This document shows positions 25,951-39,499 of a DNA stretch of 64,000 nucleotides, one piece after another. A program made the position numbers and the translations under genes. The DNA is from Tetrahymena thermophila SB210 (lineage: Eukaryota > Ciliophora > Oligohymenophorea > Hymenostomatida > Tetrahymenidae), in contig NW_002476416.1 of assembly GCF_000189635.1 (NCBI RefSeq), positions 78,996 through 142,995 of the forward strand, written 5' to 3'. Numbering within the stretch: position 1 is the stretch's first letter; every line of letters starts with the position of its first letter. The notes under the pieces were generated by a model that was not told the origin of the DNA, made no database searches, and worked only from the letters and a program-made list of their open reading frames with translations.

Positions 25951-27696
25951 ATGGATACTTTATCTAAATAATCAACAAATAATTCAAATAATATCATATA
26001 GGCATCTTCTTTTTATGATTAATAACCATTTTTATTAAAATGTTAATTACATCCCACATACCCTATCTCATTTATCTGTACTGATACCACACAAGAGTGC
26101 ATTTTTAAATGCAATTTCTGCATAGTTGAAAATTTAATTTAACCAAATAAACTTATTCTACTTAACTAGGCTATTGAAAGTGATTAGAAAACAGTATTTC
26201 TTAACTGGCCTATTTATGATGATCAAACTATCAGCCAAAAAATTTAAGAATTTTCTTTGAAGCAACCAAATAATCTGGAGTTTAAAGAGAAGATTAGATC
26301 TTACTTCAAAGAATTATTAGCAAAAGTATTATTAAAAATAGAATAAATGTAGAATTAGATGCTTCAAAAAGCTGATAGTATTTTAGATTTAAATACTAGC
26401 ATATTAGAGCTTTATAATAATTTAAGCTAAAAATAATCGATCAGACAAGAAATAATGAATAATTAGACTAGTCCTGAGTAGAAAAATAATAAACTTAAAG
26501 AAATAATTTAAAATGTTAACTCTAATCTAGATACAAATAAATAATTAATACTAACTAAATTGAATTAAATAGAAGATTATTAAAATTAAATAAATTTCGA
26601 ATAACCTTCTTTAATTAAAGATCACATATTATCTATATTAGAGAGAATTGATTTTATTCCTTTTAGAAATCTAGACTAAATTCTTTAATAATAAAATCAG
26701 ATCTTGAATGATCTAGAAAAATAAAGTGATAATGTTAATAAAATAATAAGCCTGGTTAGCAATAAAATGAATAATTGTTCAGAAACATTTATTAAAAATG
26801 TTAAGTAATAACTAAATAAATACTCTTACATCCTGAATAAAGTTGATTTAGGAAATATTTATGAAAGTGAAGAATCTATTCCTCCTAACTTTAATAATCT
26901 AAATGAAAGTTAACTAAGCGAGTTATTTAATGTAGCAAAATAATACATAAAATCTAACAATAATCAATAATTAAATTAATAAAAGTCCTTTAATAAAGAT
27001 TTTGTTATTTAATTAATTACTAAAGATTCTAATTAATATTATCTAGAATTTCTAATTAATTTAGAAAAGACTTTAAGTGGAATAAACTAGTACCTAAACT
27101 GTTTCACTTATGATAAAGTTAGTGAAGAAGAATTATTAATATTCAAGTCTACTGACTATAGAGATAGCAAATAAACAAAAATAGCACTAAATAAAATAAA
27201 TTAGACAAAAATAGAATTTCCATAAAATAAATATGGAAATATTATTTTTAATTAAAAAATAGATAATAGCAAAGTTTATATTTTTAGATTTAAACTTAAT
27301 AGAACCTTTTACATTGACTATGGTTATTTAAGAATTGGAATTATACCAAGTGATAAAGTAAATAAAGATTTAATTAATGAAGATAATAAAAACGGTTATT
27401 ATTCTTGGAATGATTCAAAACATCAAGTTGTTAAAGGAATTAGCTTAAATTAAAATGAAGTATCAAATTAATTTGAAGAAATTGAATTTAGATTTTGTCT
27501 TTCTAAATAATTATTTTATTTTTCTGATTATCCAAGATATGAAAATATAAATATGATTGAGTAAAGCTTAATTAAAGTAGATAGTGAATATAATTTTGGA
27601 ATATCATTTTAGAACTTAAGAGATAAATTAATATTAGAAAACACTTATTTTTTAAAGTAGAATTTTCAAAGTGTTGAATAAATTATTAATTTTTGA
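25951..27696 (+). CDS. Zinc-binding, coiled-coil protein with SPRY-like C-terminus
   Basis: Single exon, 581 residues, ATG at 25951, TGA at 27694-27696. Residues 31-57 hold a metal-binding pattern (Cys31, His34, Cys43, Cys50, Cys54, Cys57) like the B-box-type modules of a large ciliate family. A long Gln/Asn/Lys-rich, heptad-like region (about 110-400) predicts coiled coil. The C-terminal ~160 residues (from about 418, IIFNQKIDNSKVYIFRFKLN onward to residue 575) are beta-rich with the periodicity of SPRY/B30.2-like domains, including LRIGIIPSDK and GYYSWNDSKH. The overall layout parallels TRIM-like proteins but no RING finger is visible, so ubiquitin ligase activity is not supported. Cytosolic, role unknown. 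Strongly Gln-rich, nearly all Gln by TAA/TAG. Confidence 0.85.
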
Positions 27697-28144
27697 TATT
27701 TTATAATTAATTTTTAAATTATAAAATTATTTACTTTATGTTTTATTTTTATTATGTTATAATAAATTTTTATTTTAATGCAATTAAATATTTTATACTT
27801 TTTTAATTTTTATCTCATAAATCCACACATTATTATTTGTAAATCCAATTTAAATATTTTAACAAATTATTTTTTATTCTATTTTATAAAAGATTCAATG
27901 TTATTACTTCTAATTCAAGATAAGGAAAATTAATTTTACTAAAAAAATTATAAAAGTAGAGAATGATATATATCTTTATGTCCAAATACTAAATAAGATA
28001 TATTAGTGGAGCTTCCCTCAAGAGAAAAAAAGGCAAAAAAGTGGTTAAAATTAATAAATAGCTAGCAAATTAAAAGCTCTACAGCATTATAGCCTTAAAT
28101 CTAACAAACTAATAATAATCATAAACAAACAAACAATAATATTA
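27697..28144. other. Intergenic
   Basis: AT-rich spacer of 448 bases between two plus-strand genes. No coding frame or repeat was identified. The CAAACAAACAAT run just before 28145 is a typical ciliate 5' leader. Confidence 0.5.
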
Positions 28145-29552
28145 ATGTCTACTAAAAATAATCTAAGAGTTATTGAAAAGTTCCAAGATCGATCTTCTCT
28201 TTAAGATTATTAAAATGAAAATAAGGTGATTAAAAAATTACAATTATTATTTTTGACATATAGATTTTTTTTTTTTTCATATAAAAATTAAAAACTGATA
28301 ATTTTAACTAAAATTTTTTGCAATTAAATTTATTTCTAGAATTAAATAATTAGCTCAATATTGTTTTTACAAGCTTATATTTCTTATTTTATTGTTTGAA
28401 TCACAGTTTCAATCAAAAAAGTAAAGAAGCAAGAAACTAAACTTTAATTTATTTTTTATATTGCATTTAACAAGTGCTAATTTATACTTTAAAATGGTAT
28501 AAAATTTATCTTTTTTTTTAATTATTTATAAAATATTATTATAGAAATAAAGAAAAAACATTAGGGTAAAGCATAGAAAAATAATTTGTTATTAAGATTT
28601 ATTTAGTAAACTAATCTTCATTTTGATATAATTAAAAATAAGTAAAATAAAAATGGCTTGAATAAATTACTTTAAAACTTTTAAACAAACTTTAATTATA
28701 CTACTAACTTAATTTCTTAAAAACAAATATATTCTAATAAAATTATGATATATTATAGGTTGATGATGATAAAGTTAGACATGACATGTTGTATAAGAAT
28801 AAGATATAGAAAAAGATATGTTATCTGAAAATAAGGAAGAAAATGCTACTTATTGATCAAATGCAACATTATTAAAATAAATTATTTTTTTTTTGAATTT
28901 ATTAAAGCGAATTATTATGGAAGAAGTATCATTTATAGATCTAGAAATGAGAAAATAAGATTTCAAACATCAACAGTTCTTAAAAGAAAAATAACCAAAA
29001 TAAAATTTTATTTACATTTCAAACAAAACCTAAGCTTTATTTGCTTAAATAAGACCTATTGAATATGGTAAATAATTATAAAAAATCAAACAATAAATCG
29101 AATTCTTAGAAAATAAAATATTCTAGGTTAATTAGAAACTCAAAGGTGCTAAAAGACCTGGATAGTTTATAGCACTTTGTAATTTTAAAAAATAGTCATC
29201 GCTATTTATTAGCGATGATTTAATTAATATTTAGAAATATACATAATTTAATTAAAGATTATGTATATTTTTAAATTTTATTTTCTGATATTTTTTGATG
29301 CATTAAATGAAAAATAGTATATACTTTTAAAAAGTGATATTCGGTCTGACCCTAGTAAATAGTAACAATTTTAACAAACCAAAGAATACATTATTGATTT
29401 TCATATAAACTTTAGAATGATAACGAAATGAAAGATTTTAGTGGTGAATTAGATAAAAAATATATATTCGTAGTGAATAGATTTAAAAGTTTCTTCTTTT
29501 AGATGAACAGGACGATTTAGAAGAAAAAAATGAAGACAACATTATGCAATGA
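28145..29552 (+). CDS. Unrecognised multi-exon gene
   Basis: The 5' exon is clear: ATG at 28145 after a CAAACAAACAA leader, encoding MSTKNNLRVIEKFQDR and SSLQDYQNENK, then a donor (GTGATTAAAA). The 3' end is also clear. An exon from about 29414 reads NDNEMKDFS, then a short intron (GTGAATTAG to TTTTAG), then EQDDLEEKNEDNIMQ and TGA at 29550-29552; the join makes codon GAT. Middle exons are uncertain; one candidate after the acceptor near 28759 reads VDDDKVRHDMLYKNK. An acidic C-terminus and no hydrophobic helix suggest a soluble protein. A repeated hairpin element (29170-29320) falls inside what must be an intron. I do not recognise the product. Confidence 0.5.
29170..29320. repeat. Hairpin repeat element, copy A
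   Basis: Shares its flanks and a perfect 9-bp stem (TCATCGCTA 29196-29204 with TAGCGATGA 29210-29218) with a second copy at 45891-45990. This copy carries an extra ~50-base insert with its own perfect 13-bp inverted repeat (29235-29247 with 29258-29270) that the other copy lacks. It behaves like a small palindromic mobile sequence. Its position between supported exons of the gene at 28145-29552 implies it is spliced out. Confidence 0.65.
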
Positions 29553-30539
29553 TTTTAATCGACAGAAGTCAATTTTAATTTATTCTTTTAATAAAGTTCT
29601 ATATCTGATTCAACAAATGTGTCTTAGGTTAAAATTTTTTTGTTGATATACATTTTTCCAAGACGAATTATGGACGAAACTTTTCAAGCTGATCGTAAAA
29701 AATTTTATTAAAATTAACAAATGAAATGAATACATAATATAAATTAAAAATTTAAAATCAAATAAAATATCTCCTTTAATATTCTTAAAATTTTTATTAG
29801 ATTATGCAAATTCATAATTTTAAATATCTGATCGATTATAATCAATATTCAATATTTTGTTCACAGTTTATATTTTTAATTTATTGTGTATAGGCGATTT
29901 AATAATAGATACTTTTGAAAATATCCTCTCAGATATTTTTGATATAAGTATAACACTTTAAATGAGAAAATAAAAATATTTAATATTGGAAAATTTTTCT
30001 AGATTGTACAAGTTACTTAAAGCAAACATATTAATTATTTATTTTTTTATACTTTTAATAAACTGCTTAGAGTTTTGATATTCATTGAATACCTCTTTAA
30101 ATTAAACTTAATTTATGATATAATCATATTATCATATTAAATATTATTTTAATTAATAAAAATTTATAACCTTTTTTAATTCCTACTCTCCATATTTCTC
30201 AATAATTCTCTAAATACAATATTTTTAATTTAACTAATATTAAATATATTTAAACTTTTAATTTCTTCAACCAATTAAAACATTTAATTAAACTTGAGAA
30301 AAGATTATTTATTTATATTATTAAATTTTTATTTTATTTCTTTTTTTCTTTGCAATTACATATTAAATTAATATATCATATACTATATATATTCTGTGTT
30401 TAATTTTATGGGTTTTAATGTAAGTAAATATTATCATCTTTTTCATCATTTTACACTGATTATTATGGTGGTAAGAAAATTGATAAAAGTACCCTTATAT
30501 TAGTAAAATCGCTTAACACTTTTTATCGATTCAATGCTT
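29553..30539. other. Intergenic
   Basis: About 1 kb AT-rich spacer between the unrecognised gene and the restart of the array spacer. Nothing supported. Confidence 0.45.
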
Positions 30540-32160
30540 ATGTATAAAATTAATGATTTACTTAATTTTTAAATTATTTTTAAAAATAACTAAAGTTTGT
30601 GTTTTATTATGAATAGCAAAAAAATAATTAAACTTTAAATAAATTAAATGTGATTAATANNNNNNNNNNNNNNNNNNNNNNNNNNNNNNNNNNNNNNNNN
30701 NNNNNNNNNNNNNNNNNNNNNNNNNNNNNNNNNNNNNNNNNNNNNNNNNNNNNNNNNNNATATATTTTATATTAAACTATAAACATATTTTTACTTATCT
30801 AATACTAAGAAAATAAAATATTAATGATAATTTCATATAAAATTCAAAATTTGATGAAAAAATTATTTGAGTGTAGATAATTTAAATAAAATAATAAAAT
30901 TAATGTTTCAACAAAAATATGTGCTTTAAAAAAAGAAACATAATGCCAAAATATCCTTTAATTTGGAATATTACACTTCAATTTATAATAACCTCATGAA
31001 TATTTTTTACAAAAATTTTTAATAATTTTTAAATAATTTATTTTTTTAATATAAAAAATAATTAAGCAAAATGCATTTTCATTTTCTCTTTTGGTAAGTA
31101 ATTTAGAGTGAATTTAAATGAAAATTATTCATTTTATTATATTTTATCATTTCCTAAATTAATTAAAAAGTAATTTTCATAAAAAGTTTAAATGCAATCA
31201 AGCTAAAACTATTAGAAATAATTAATCCATACAAAACCTATTTATTTAATAAAAATTTTATTAATTTTAATTTTGAAAAATATTGAATTTATTGAGTTAA
31301 TTAAATCTCCATAATAGATAATAAAATTTATTTTTTTTGCTTTATTCTTAATTTAATTAATTGAAAAAATAATAAGAAAGCAAATCACCTTATTTCTATA
31401 AAATTATGAATTTAATTAATAAATAATATCCTAAATGATAAAAATTACCATTAAAGATATAAAAAACCATAAAATTTTATAGAAAGTTTATTTTATTCGA
31501 ATTTATTTGATTGATCAAATCAAAAGTATGAATTTAATATAATAAGTTCGAATATAAATTAAAAATTATATTTTATGAATCTTATGTTCATTATAGTTCA
31601 TTAGCTTACAATAGAGTGTTTTAAAAGATAAATTAAGTCTTTAAGAATTTAAATTATACTCTTACTTTCTTATCTAAAGAAATAAGTATATCATAATTGA
31701 AACATCCATTCCTATGTAAAAAAAATGTGTTCATACAGAATAAAATAAATTCAAAAATTCAACAGTAAAATTTAAGTATCAATATCTTAATTTCTAAAAA
31801 TTTGAATGATATGTATTATATAACAAAAAATATTATCTATTAAATTAATATCAGTAATTGCAAAATGTTACTTTGAGTAAATTAGTTAAAAATTGTTTAA
31901 ATTTATTATAATTTTATTTCTTAAATGCAACTACTAATTATTTCTGACAAAATACTTTCTTCTTGAAATAGAATTTTATAGTCAATTCTAAAATGATGTA
32001 ATATTGATCTGGTAAATTGAATCTAATTATCTACTAAAAGCTTCTAAATTTAAAATCTAAAAATAATATTATTTTTATTATCAATTTATGTTTTCAATTA
32101 TATTTATCAATTCTAACTTAATGCATGTTTTTAAATATTTGAGGTTTATTCAATTTATTA
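30540..32160. repeat. Array spacer module, copy 2 (gap inside)
   Basis: Its left end (about 30540-30650) matches the start of copy 1 near 21300, and it continues after the gap through the GATATGTATTAT block at about 31809. It ends at a run of nine G (32164-32172). No protease gene follows; a third spacer copy starts directly after. It resembles copy 9 (49290-50800) most closely, which is also solo. Confidence 0.65.
30660..30759. other. Assembly gap (100 N)
   Basis: Exactly 100 undefined bases, a placeholder of unknown true size. It lies inside a repeated spacer, so collapsed or missing array units here are likely. Confidence 0.99.
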
Positions 32161-32174
32161 ACTGGGGGGGGGTT

Positions 32175-33829
32175 ATATGAGATTTTGTTTTAATTTTTAG
32201 ATGGGATTACTTTATAAAATTTGATGAAAAAATTATTAAAATGTAAATAATTTAAATAAAATATCCTAAGACTAATGTTTAAACAAATAAATATGTTTTT
32301 AATAAAAGAAAAATATATCAAAAAATCCTTTAATTTGAAACATTAATAGTTCAATATTTAATAACCTAATTAACACTTTTTGCAAATATTTTTAAAAATT
32401 CTTAAAGAAGTATTTATCTTATACAAATTTATAAGTAAAATAAGAAAGCAAAATATTTTTTCCTGTTCTATACAATTAAATAATTTTTAAGTGAAAACTG
32501 TTATATACATATATTTTATTAATTCCCAAAAAATAAATTTATAAATGTTACATAAATTTCATAAAAACTTTCTAAATCTCATCTAATATAAGCTGTTAAA
32601 AATGAATTAATTTATAATAAATCTATTTAAAACGTATTTAGAAAATTAATTTTACTTTTAAAAAATAGTGAATTTTTTGTAGTAATTAAATCTTCGTAAT
32701 ATAGAAAAAAATTTACTTTTTTAACTTTTATTCTTAATTTCTTTAATTGAAAACATCTTCTGAAAACAAATTACTTTTTTTCTAAAAAATTTAAAACAAA
32801 GTGCTTTTTTAATGGTTTATCGGAACATAAAATAAATTAATAAATGCCATTTTAATTTTAAACTATCCTAAATGATAAAAGTTATTTAAAATAATTTATT
32901 AAAATGAAAAGATATCTCTAAGTATTAATGGTTACTATCAAAATGTAATAATTGCTTTATTATATCTATATATAAAACAAGTAGAGATATCAAAAATAAT
33001 TAATTCTTATACAATTTTTATTAATTTATGTCTATTGATTGATTAAAACAATGAATTTAATTTTATAAATTCTAATTTTAATCAAAAATTATATTTCGTG
33101 GCTCTGATTATTATTTCAGGTCCTTAACTTATTGTTGATTATTTTTTGCATGAATTTAAGTAATTAGGAATTTATATTATATCCTAATTTCCATATCTAA
33201 GGATAAATAAGTATATCACAATTTAAACACCTTTTACATAAAAAAAATATTTTCATACATAAAGAAAATAGAGTTTAAAATTTAGTAGTAAAATTTAATC
33301 ACCAATATTTAGTTTTCTAAAAATTAGTATGATATGTATTATAAAATAAAAAATATTACTTACTAAATTAACATCAATAATTGCAAAATGTTACAATCTA
33401 TTATTATGCTTGAGTTTTTAATTTAAAAATTATTTATTATTTTTAATATATAATTTCATAACTAATTACTAATTAATTCTGACTATATTATTTCTAACTT
33501 GAAATCGAATTTTGTAGTGAATTATAAAATGACGACAAATTTACTAGATTAATTTTTACTAATCGTCTTCTAAAATTTACTTGATTTAAAATCTAAAAAT
33601 AATATTATTTTATTATCTATCAATTCTTTCATTTCTATTTATCACCTCTAATTTAACCCATATTTTTAAATATTTGAGGTTTATAATTAAATGGTTTTAT
33701 TAATGTGTGCAGATTAATTTTATTACTAAAATTATATTTTTCAATAAATAATATTACAATTTAAGATAAACAATAAAAAAGTTGGTTAAATTTTTCTTTC
33801 TTAATAAAAATTTTTTTTTTGGCTTAAAA
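32175..33829. repeat. Array spacer module, copy 3
   Basis: Full-length spacer preceding protease gene 2, with the AATCCTTTAATTTG block near 32321, the TTAGTATGATATGTATTA block near 33324 and the AAATATTTGAGG block near 33668. Noncoding. Confidence 0.65.
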
Positions 33830-33949
33830 AAAAATTCTCTATTCTAAATTGAAACTCACCTTGCTTTAAAAACTTAGACATTTAAACTCAAAACATTAAA
33901 AAAAATAAAATAAAATCCAAAAAAAAAAAACTAAAAATTTAAGTAAAGT
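33830..33949 (+). promoter_or_regulatory. Protease promoter block, gene 2 (degenerate TATA)
   Basis: Matches the conserved upstream block but the TATA-like CTTTATATACTT of the others is CTTTAAAAACTT here, and the following ACATTT run is altered. The gene may be more weakly expressed or use another element (inference). Confidence 0.5.
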
Positions 33950-34957
<1,008 letters not shown>

Positions 34958-35649
34958 AAAATTTGGATAAGTTATAAAAATTAAAATTTATTAAAATATA
35001 TTATTCGTATAAAATATAATATTATATAAAATCGTCATTCAAATGTTAAGGTTCGATTAGCTTTAGAAATTAAAATTTATTTAAATTAACATTAAATTAA
35101 TAAATATTAAAAAATAAGAATCTATATTTCAAAATAGCTTGACAAAAGATATTAAAGTATAGCAATTTGCTTTTTTAAAAATACTTGATCACAGGTAAAG
35201 AATGATCATGTTAATAATTTTTTGTTACAAAAGAAAATTTTCTTTAATATTTATAATAGAATTAAAAATAATTATTATTTATTTAGATTTTAAATAGAGT
35301 TTGTATTCAAATAAATTAATAAAAATTACAAGAATTTTTTAGATTGAAAATTCTGGAAAATTACTTAAAATATATTTATAAAATTAATTTTACTTTTCAA
35401 AATAGTGAATTTATTGTAGTAATTAAATCTCCATAATATTAGTATAAAATTTATTTTTTTTATCTTAATTTCATTAATTTAAAAAAAACTTTTGAAGGCA
35501 AATCACTTTTTCCTATAAAATTTAAAACAAAGTATGGAAAGATTTATCAGTAACATATAGTTAATTAATAAAGACCATTTTAATTTAAAACCATCCTAAA
35601 TGATAAAAATTATTTATAATAATTTATTTAAATGAAATAGATATCTTCT
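34958..35649. other. 3' flank of protease 2 and partial spacer
   Basis: The shared 3' flank runs to about 35150 (AAAATAGCTTGACAAAA). Then there is unique sequence with a small TGATCA...TGATCA inverted repeat near 35186-35205, then the 3' portion of a spacer module up to AAATAGATATCT at about 35646. There the hAT remnant interrupts it. Confidence 0.55.
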
Positions 35650-36350
35650 AATGATGTTTCAATAAATTAAGTTAAACCTTTGCTTAATAGTTTAGAAGGT
35701 TAGGTACTTGCTTAATCTGAGTATGATTGTAATTTTATAATTGAATTCAAAAAAGAATTAAAATAATAAATATAACAAATTTTATTCGCCATTTAGAATA
35801 ATTTTAGGATTATATAAATCTAGCCTGCTTCTTAGATCCTAAATTTAAATTTTTAACACTTTATGATCAAAAAGATTATAATAACAAAAACTACTAATAT
35901 ATTTAATAAAATAGATACTCTTGAAAAAATTATTTTAAATTAGCAGCAGCACTCTTATAAATTAAAATTGAAAGAAATCATATGAATAAATATCTAAAAA
36001 ATAGAAGCTAAGTGATATAGAACTAGTAGAAGAGTATCTATAAAAATTCTAATTTGATTCTATAGAAAAAATGAGCATCTAAAAAGAGATAGACTTATAT
36101 GTAAATGATATTAATTAAAATTAATATCTTTTAGAATTCTGGAGAGATAATTAAGATAAATATCCTATTTTATCAAAAATTTCTAGGTTTATTTTTTCTA
36201 TTCCAACAAGCACAGATTCAGTGAGCGTACATTTTCCAAAATGAGCCTTATCACAAATAAATTAAAAAATAGATCTAATAGTGATCTAATAGGAATGTTG
36301 ACTGACATACCTGAAAATTAACTTAGATAATAACTTTCTCAAAGAAAACT
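35650..36350 (+). pseudogene. Degenerate hAT-family transposase (C-terminal part)
   Basis: Frames broken by shifts and TGA stops still show hAT landmarks in order: LACFLDPKFKFL near 35815-35850, EFWRDNQDKYPILSKISRF near 36133-36190, SIPTSTDSV, and after a one-base loss at about 36221-36226 the TFSKMSLITNKLKNRS dimerisation helix. The expected SVER-x-FS motif would be continuous with one extra G. Glutamines use TAA/TAG, so it decayed from an element adapted to the ciliate code. It is inserted inside a protease-array spacer. Terminal inverted repeats and the N-terminal zinc finger were not found. Confidence 0.75.
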
Positions 36351-38060
36351 AACTAATTATATAAAATATATTCAAAATAAAAATTTTGATATTGTATTAT
36401 ATTTTCTATTATTTTATCTATTTTTAATAAAGAATATTCAAAATTACAAAAAATAAAATAGAAATATTTTATTAACAAGAATAATAGATTTTAGAATACT
36501 TTAATTCACAAATAAAAATGAATAAATAAATAAATTTAGAATGCTGGGCAAAAAAATTTTTTGTTTAATGGTAACAGTTAAGTAAATTTAATATTCCAAT
36601 AACAAAAATACATCAAAAATATATTTTATTCTAGTAAGTACGCATTCTCACTATCATTTATTTCCAGTATATAGTTCCTACTATAAATTTAAGTATGCAT
36701 TTGAAATAAAAATATTAATATTTAATAATGAAGGTTACACTAACTTTTTGTGATTTCTCTAACATAAAGTAAATTTATAAATTCATATAATTTATTTGTT
36801 CTTTTTATCTACTTATAATTAAATTAATTTCCTTTAATTGCTATTCAATATTTTTGAAAGAAAAAAAATAAATGATATAATAGATTATATATTATAATGA
36901 ATTAGAAGAAGTAATTATTTATTTTTTTATCAATATACTTTAAATTTATTTTTACTAATTTTAAAAGTTTTTAAATTCTTAGCATTAATCTCATTAGGTT
37001 CTCCATATTGATCTGAAGTATATTTAATTTATAAATATGATTAATATAAATAATATTTTCTACGTATTTAACTTTCAGTTTATTAAAAAGTTTTTTTCTA
37101 AAAGAAATTATAGTCTAGATTAGTAAATTTTATTTACTAATGTTTTTTAATTATTTTAACTTATTTTAAATTAAATTTTTTAAATTTATAATCCATTTTT
37201 TATTGATTTTTTCCTTCTAAAACTTATACTTGAGAAAAACAGTTTAATTGTTTTAGACTGTGGTATTTTTACTAAAAAAATTCAATTTAAAACAATATAG
37301 CACTTTTATTTTATTTTTTTATATTTTACTTTATTTACTTTTCTTTTTTTATTGTAATTGTTTGTGTTTTTTTTTATCTTTCTTAATTTAATTCATTTTT
37401 TTATTTTCAATAATTATTTTGTTATTTTTAATTAATTTCTTATTATTTCATATTATTTTTTTATTTTTCCTTCAAATAACTAGTTAATTATATAATTTTT
37501 CTTCAATATTAAAAAGATTTAAGAAAATTGATGATTAAGGTGTATCAGGCTTATGTTCTGCTTAAGCAAACTGCTCTAATCTATCAAATTTTACACTATC
37601 TATTTGGTAAAAACAGTTTATTTGTTTTCGATTGTGATATTGCTATTTATAAAAATGAATTTAAAAAATAAAATTTTTTTAATTATTTATTAGTTTTTCA
37701 TTTGATTTACTTTTCTTTTCCTTTTTTATTTAAATTGTGTTTTCTTTTCTGTTATCTTTCTTTATTAAACTCATTTTTTTATTTTCAAAAAAAAAATTTA
37801 TTATTTTTTATTTAATTTCTTATTATTTCATATTATTTCTTCATTTTTTCCTTCTAATAACTAGTTAATTATTATATTTTTTCATCAATATTAAAAAGTA
37901 AGAACAAAATTGGTGGTAGAATAGAATAGAAATACTCGCACATATAAATGCACTCAGAATACAACTTAAAATAAAAATTTTTTTTTTTATTTATTATATT
38001 TATATGTATTTTTGTTTGTTTTTTTTTTGTATTTATTAGGTCTTTAAATATATTATTTTT
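36351..38060. other. Intergenic with a ~280-bp direct duplication
   Basis: AT-rich, without genes. Segments 37225-37510 and 37605-37900 are diverged direct copies (AAAACAGTTTA at the start, TAACTAGTTAATTAT and CAATATTAAAAAG at the end). The region has no counterpart in other spacers, so it may be the rest of the inserted element that carried the hAT remnant (inference). Confidence 0.55.
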
Positions 38061-38155
38061 GATTTTTCTATGAAAAAAAAAGAAAAAAAAAAAAAAAATG
38101 TTTACCTCCGGTAAACATTATCCCGGAACTCCCCACCCACCTTAGTGCTTACATG
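38061..38155. other. Poly(A) tract plus GC-rich hairpin island
   Basis: An A-run (about 38071-38098, few interruptions) is followed by a perfect inverted repeat ATGTTTACC-TCC-GGTAAACAT (38099-38119), then TATCCCGGAACTCCCCACCC, the most GC-rich stretch of the window. Spacer homology resumes right after, so this was inserted. Read on the minus strand it ends in a hairpin followed by a T-run, like a pol III RNA end. A small RNA fossil is possible but unproven. Confidence 0.45.
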
Positions 38156-39000
38156 TAGAGATATCAAAAACCATTAATTTTTATACAAAGTTTATTTAAT
38201 TTGTGGCTTTTGATTGATCAAAACCATAAATTTAATTAATAAATTCAAATATAAATCAAAAATTATATTTCATAACTCTGGTAATTATTTCAGATCATTA
38301 ACTTTTTTTGAGTGATTTTGTACATAAATTTAAGTAATTAGGAATTTATATTTTTTCCTATTTCCATATCTATGGGAAATAAGTATATCATAATTTAAAC
38401 AACTTTTTCAATGTAAAAAAAATATTTTCATACAAAACAAAATAGTTTAAAATTTAGCAGTAAAATTTAATCTCCAATATTTTGTTTTCTAAAAATTTGT
38501 TTGATATATTATAAAAAATAAAAAATATTATTTACAAATTAGCATCAATAATTGCAAAATTTTACAATCTATTATATTTTTTGAATATACAGTAAAAAAT
38601 TATTTATTCTAATCAAAATTTTATTTCATATCTTTTATTACTAATTAATTCTGATTATATTACTTCTAACTTGAAACAGAATTTTATAGTTAATTTTAAA
38701 ATTACAACACATTTATCTGATAAGTTTTATCTAATCATCTTTTAAAACTATCTTGATTTTAAATCTAAAAATAATATTATTTTATTATCTATTAATTCTT
38801 TCAATTATATTTATCACCTCTAATTTAACCCATATTTTTAAATATTTGAGGCTTATAATTAAATGATTGTATTAATGTATGCAGATTAATTTTATTACTA
38901 AAATTGTATCTTTCAATAAATAAAATTAAAATTTAAGTTAAACAGTAAATTAGCTAACTAAACTTTTCTTAATAAATTAAAAAATTAGTTTTTGCTTATA
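38156..39000. repeat. Array spacer module, copy 4 (partial)
   Basis: The 3' two-thirds of a spacer, nearly identical to copy 7 at about 44935-45780. It lacks the 5' third and leads into pseudogene 3. Confidence 0.7.
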
Positions 39001-39497
39001 AAAAATTCACTATTCCTAATTAAAATTCGCCACGCTTTATAGACTTAGACATTTTTACTAAAAACATTAAAGAATAAAAAAATAAAATACAAAAAAAAAC
39101 TTCTTGCTTATAATAAATGCTCAAGTTAACATCAAAGAATTTATCTGAATGAACATGAAAACTATTTAGATAAATGGTTTTCTTTGAGAACTTGTAAAAG
39201 ATTAAGGAACATAACAGTAATCTTAATAACACCTATTCTACCCATTTAAACTAATTCTGAGATATGACTAAAGTAGAATTTACTGAAAAAATTCTTATGA
39301 AATAAGATTTGGTTGACCATTTAATGAATGGAATCAGTTAAGAGGCAACTCATAATGATGTTAATAATGAAAATTAACTGAATTCAAAAAGCCTTACTTT
39401 AGCTGCTTCAATAGACTGGAGAGAAAAAGGTCCTGTAACATCAATTGTGGTTCATGCTAGTTTCTCTGCAGCTGGCTTAATGGAGCCATTTAACTAT
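39001..39497 (+). pseudogene. Protease pseudogene 3 (5' and 3' truncated)
   Basis: The promoter block (39001-39090) is intact up to its A-run, but then jumps straight to the CTTCTTGCTTATAA codons. The start codon and signal peptide are thus deleted. Further damage: one A lost in GAACATGAAAACTA (frameshift, near 39150), a deletion through the active-site region so the conserved KNQG...CGSCWSF is reduced (near 39435-39460), and loss of everything after MEPFN. The remaining codons match the propeptide and first mature residues of the other copies. Not functional. Confidence 0.88.
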
Positions 39498-39499
39498 GC

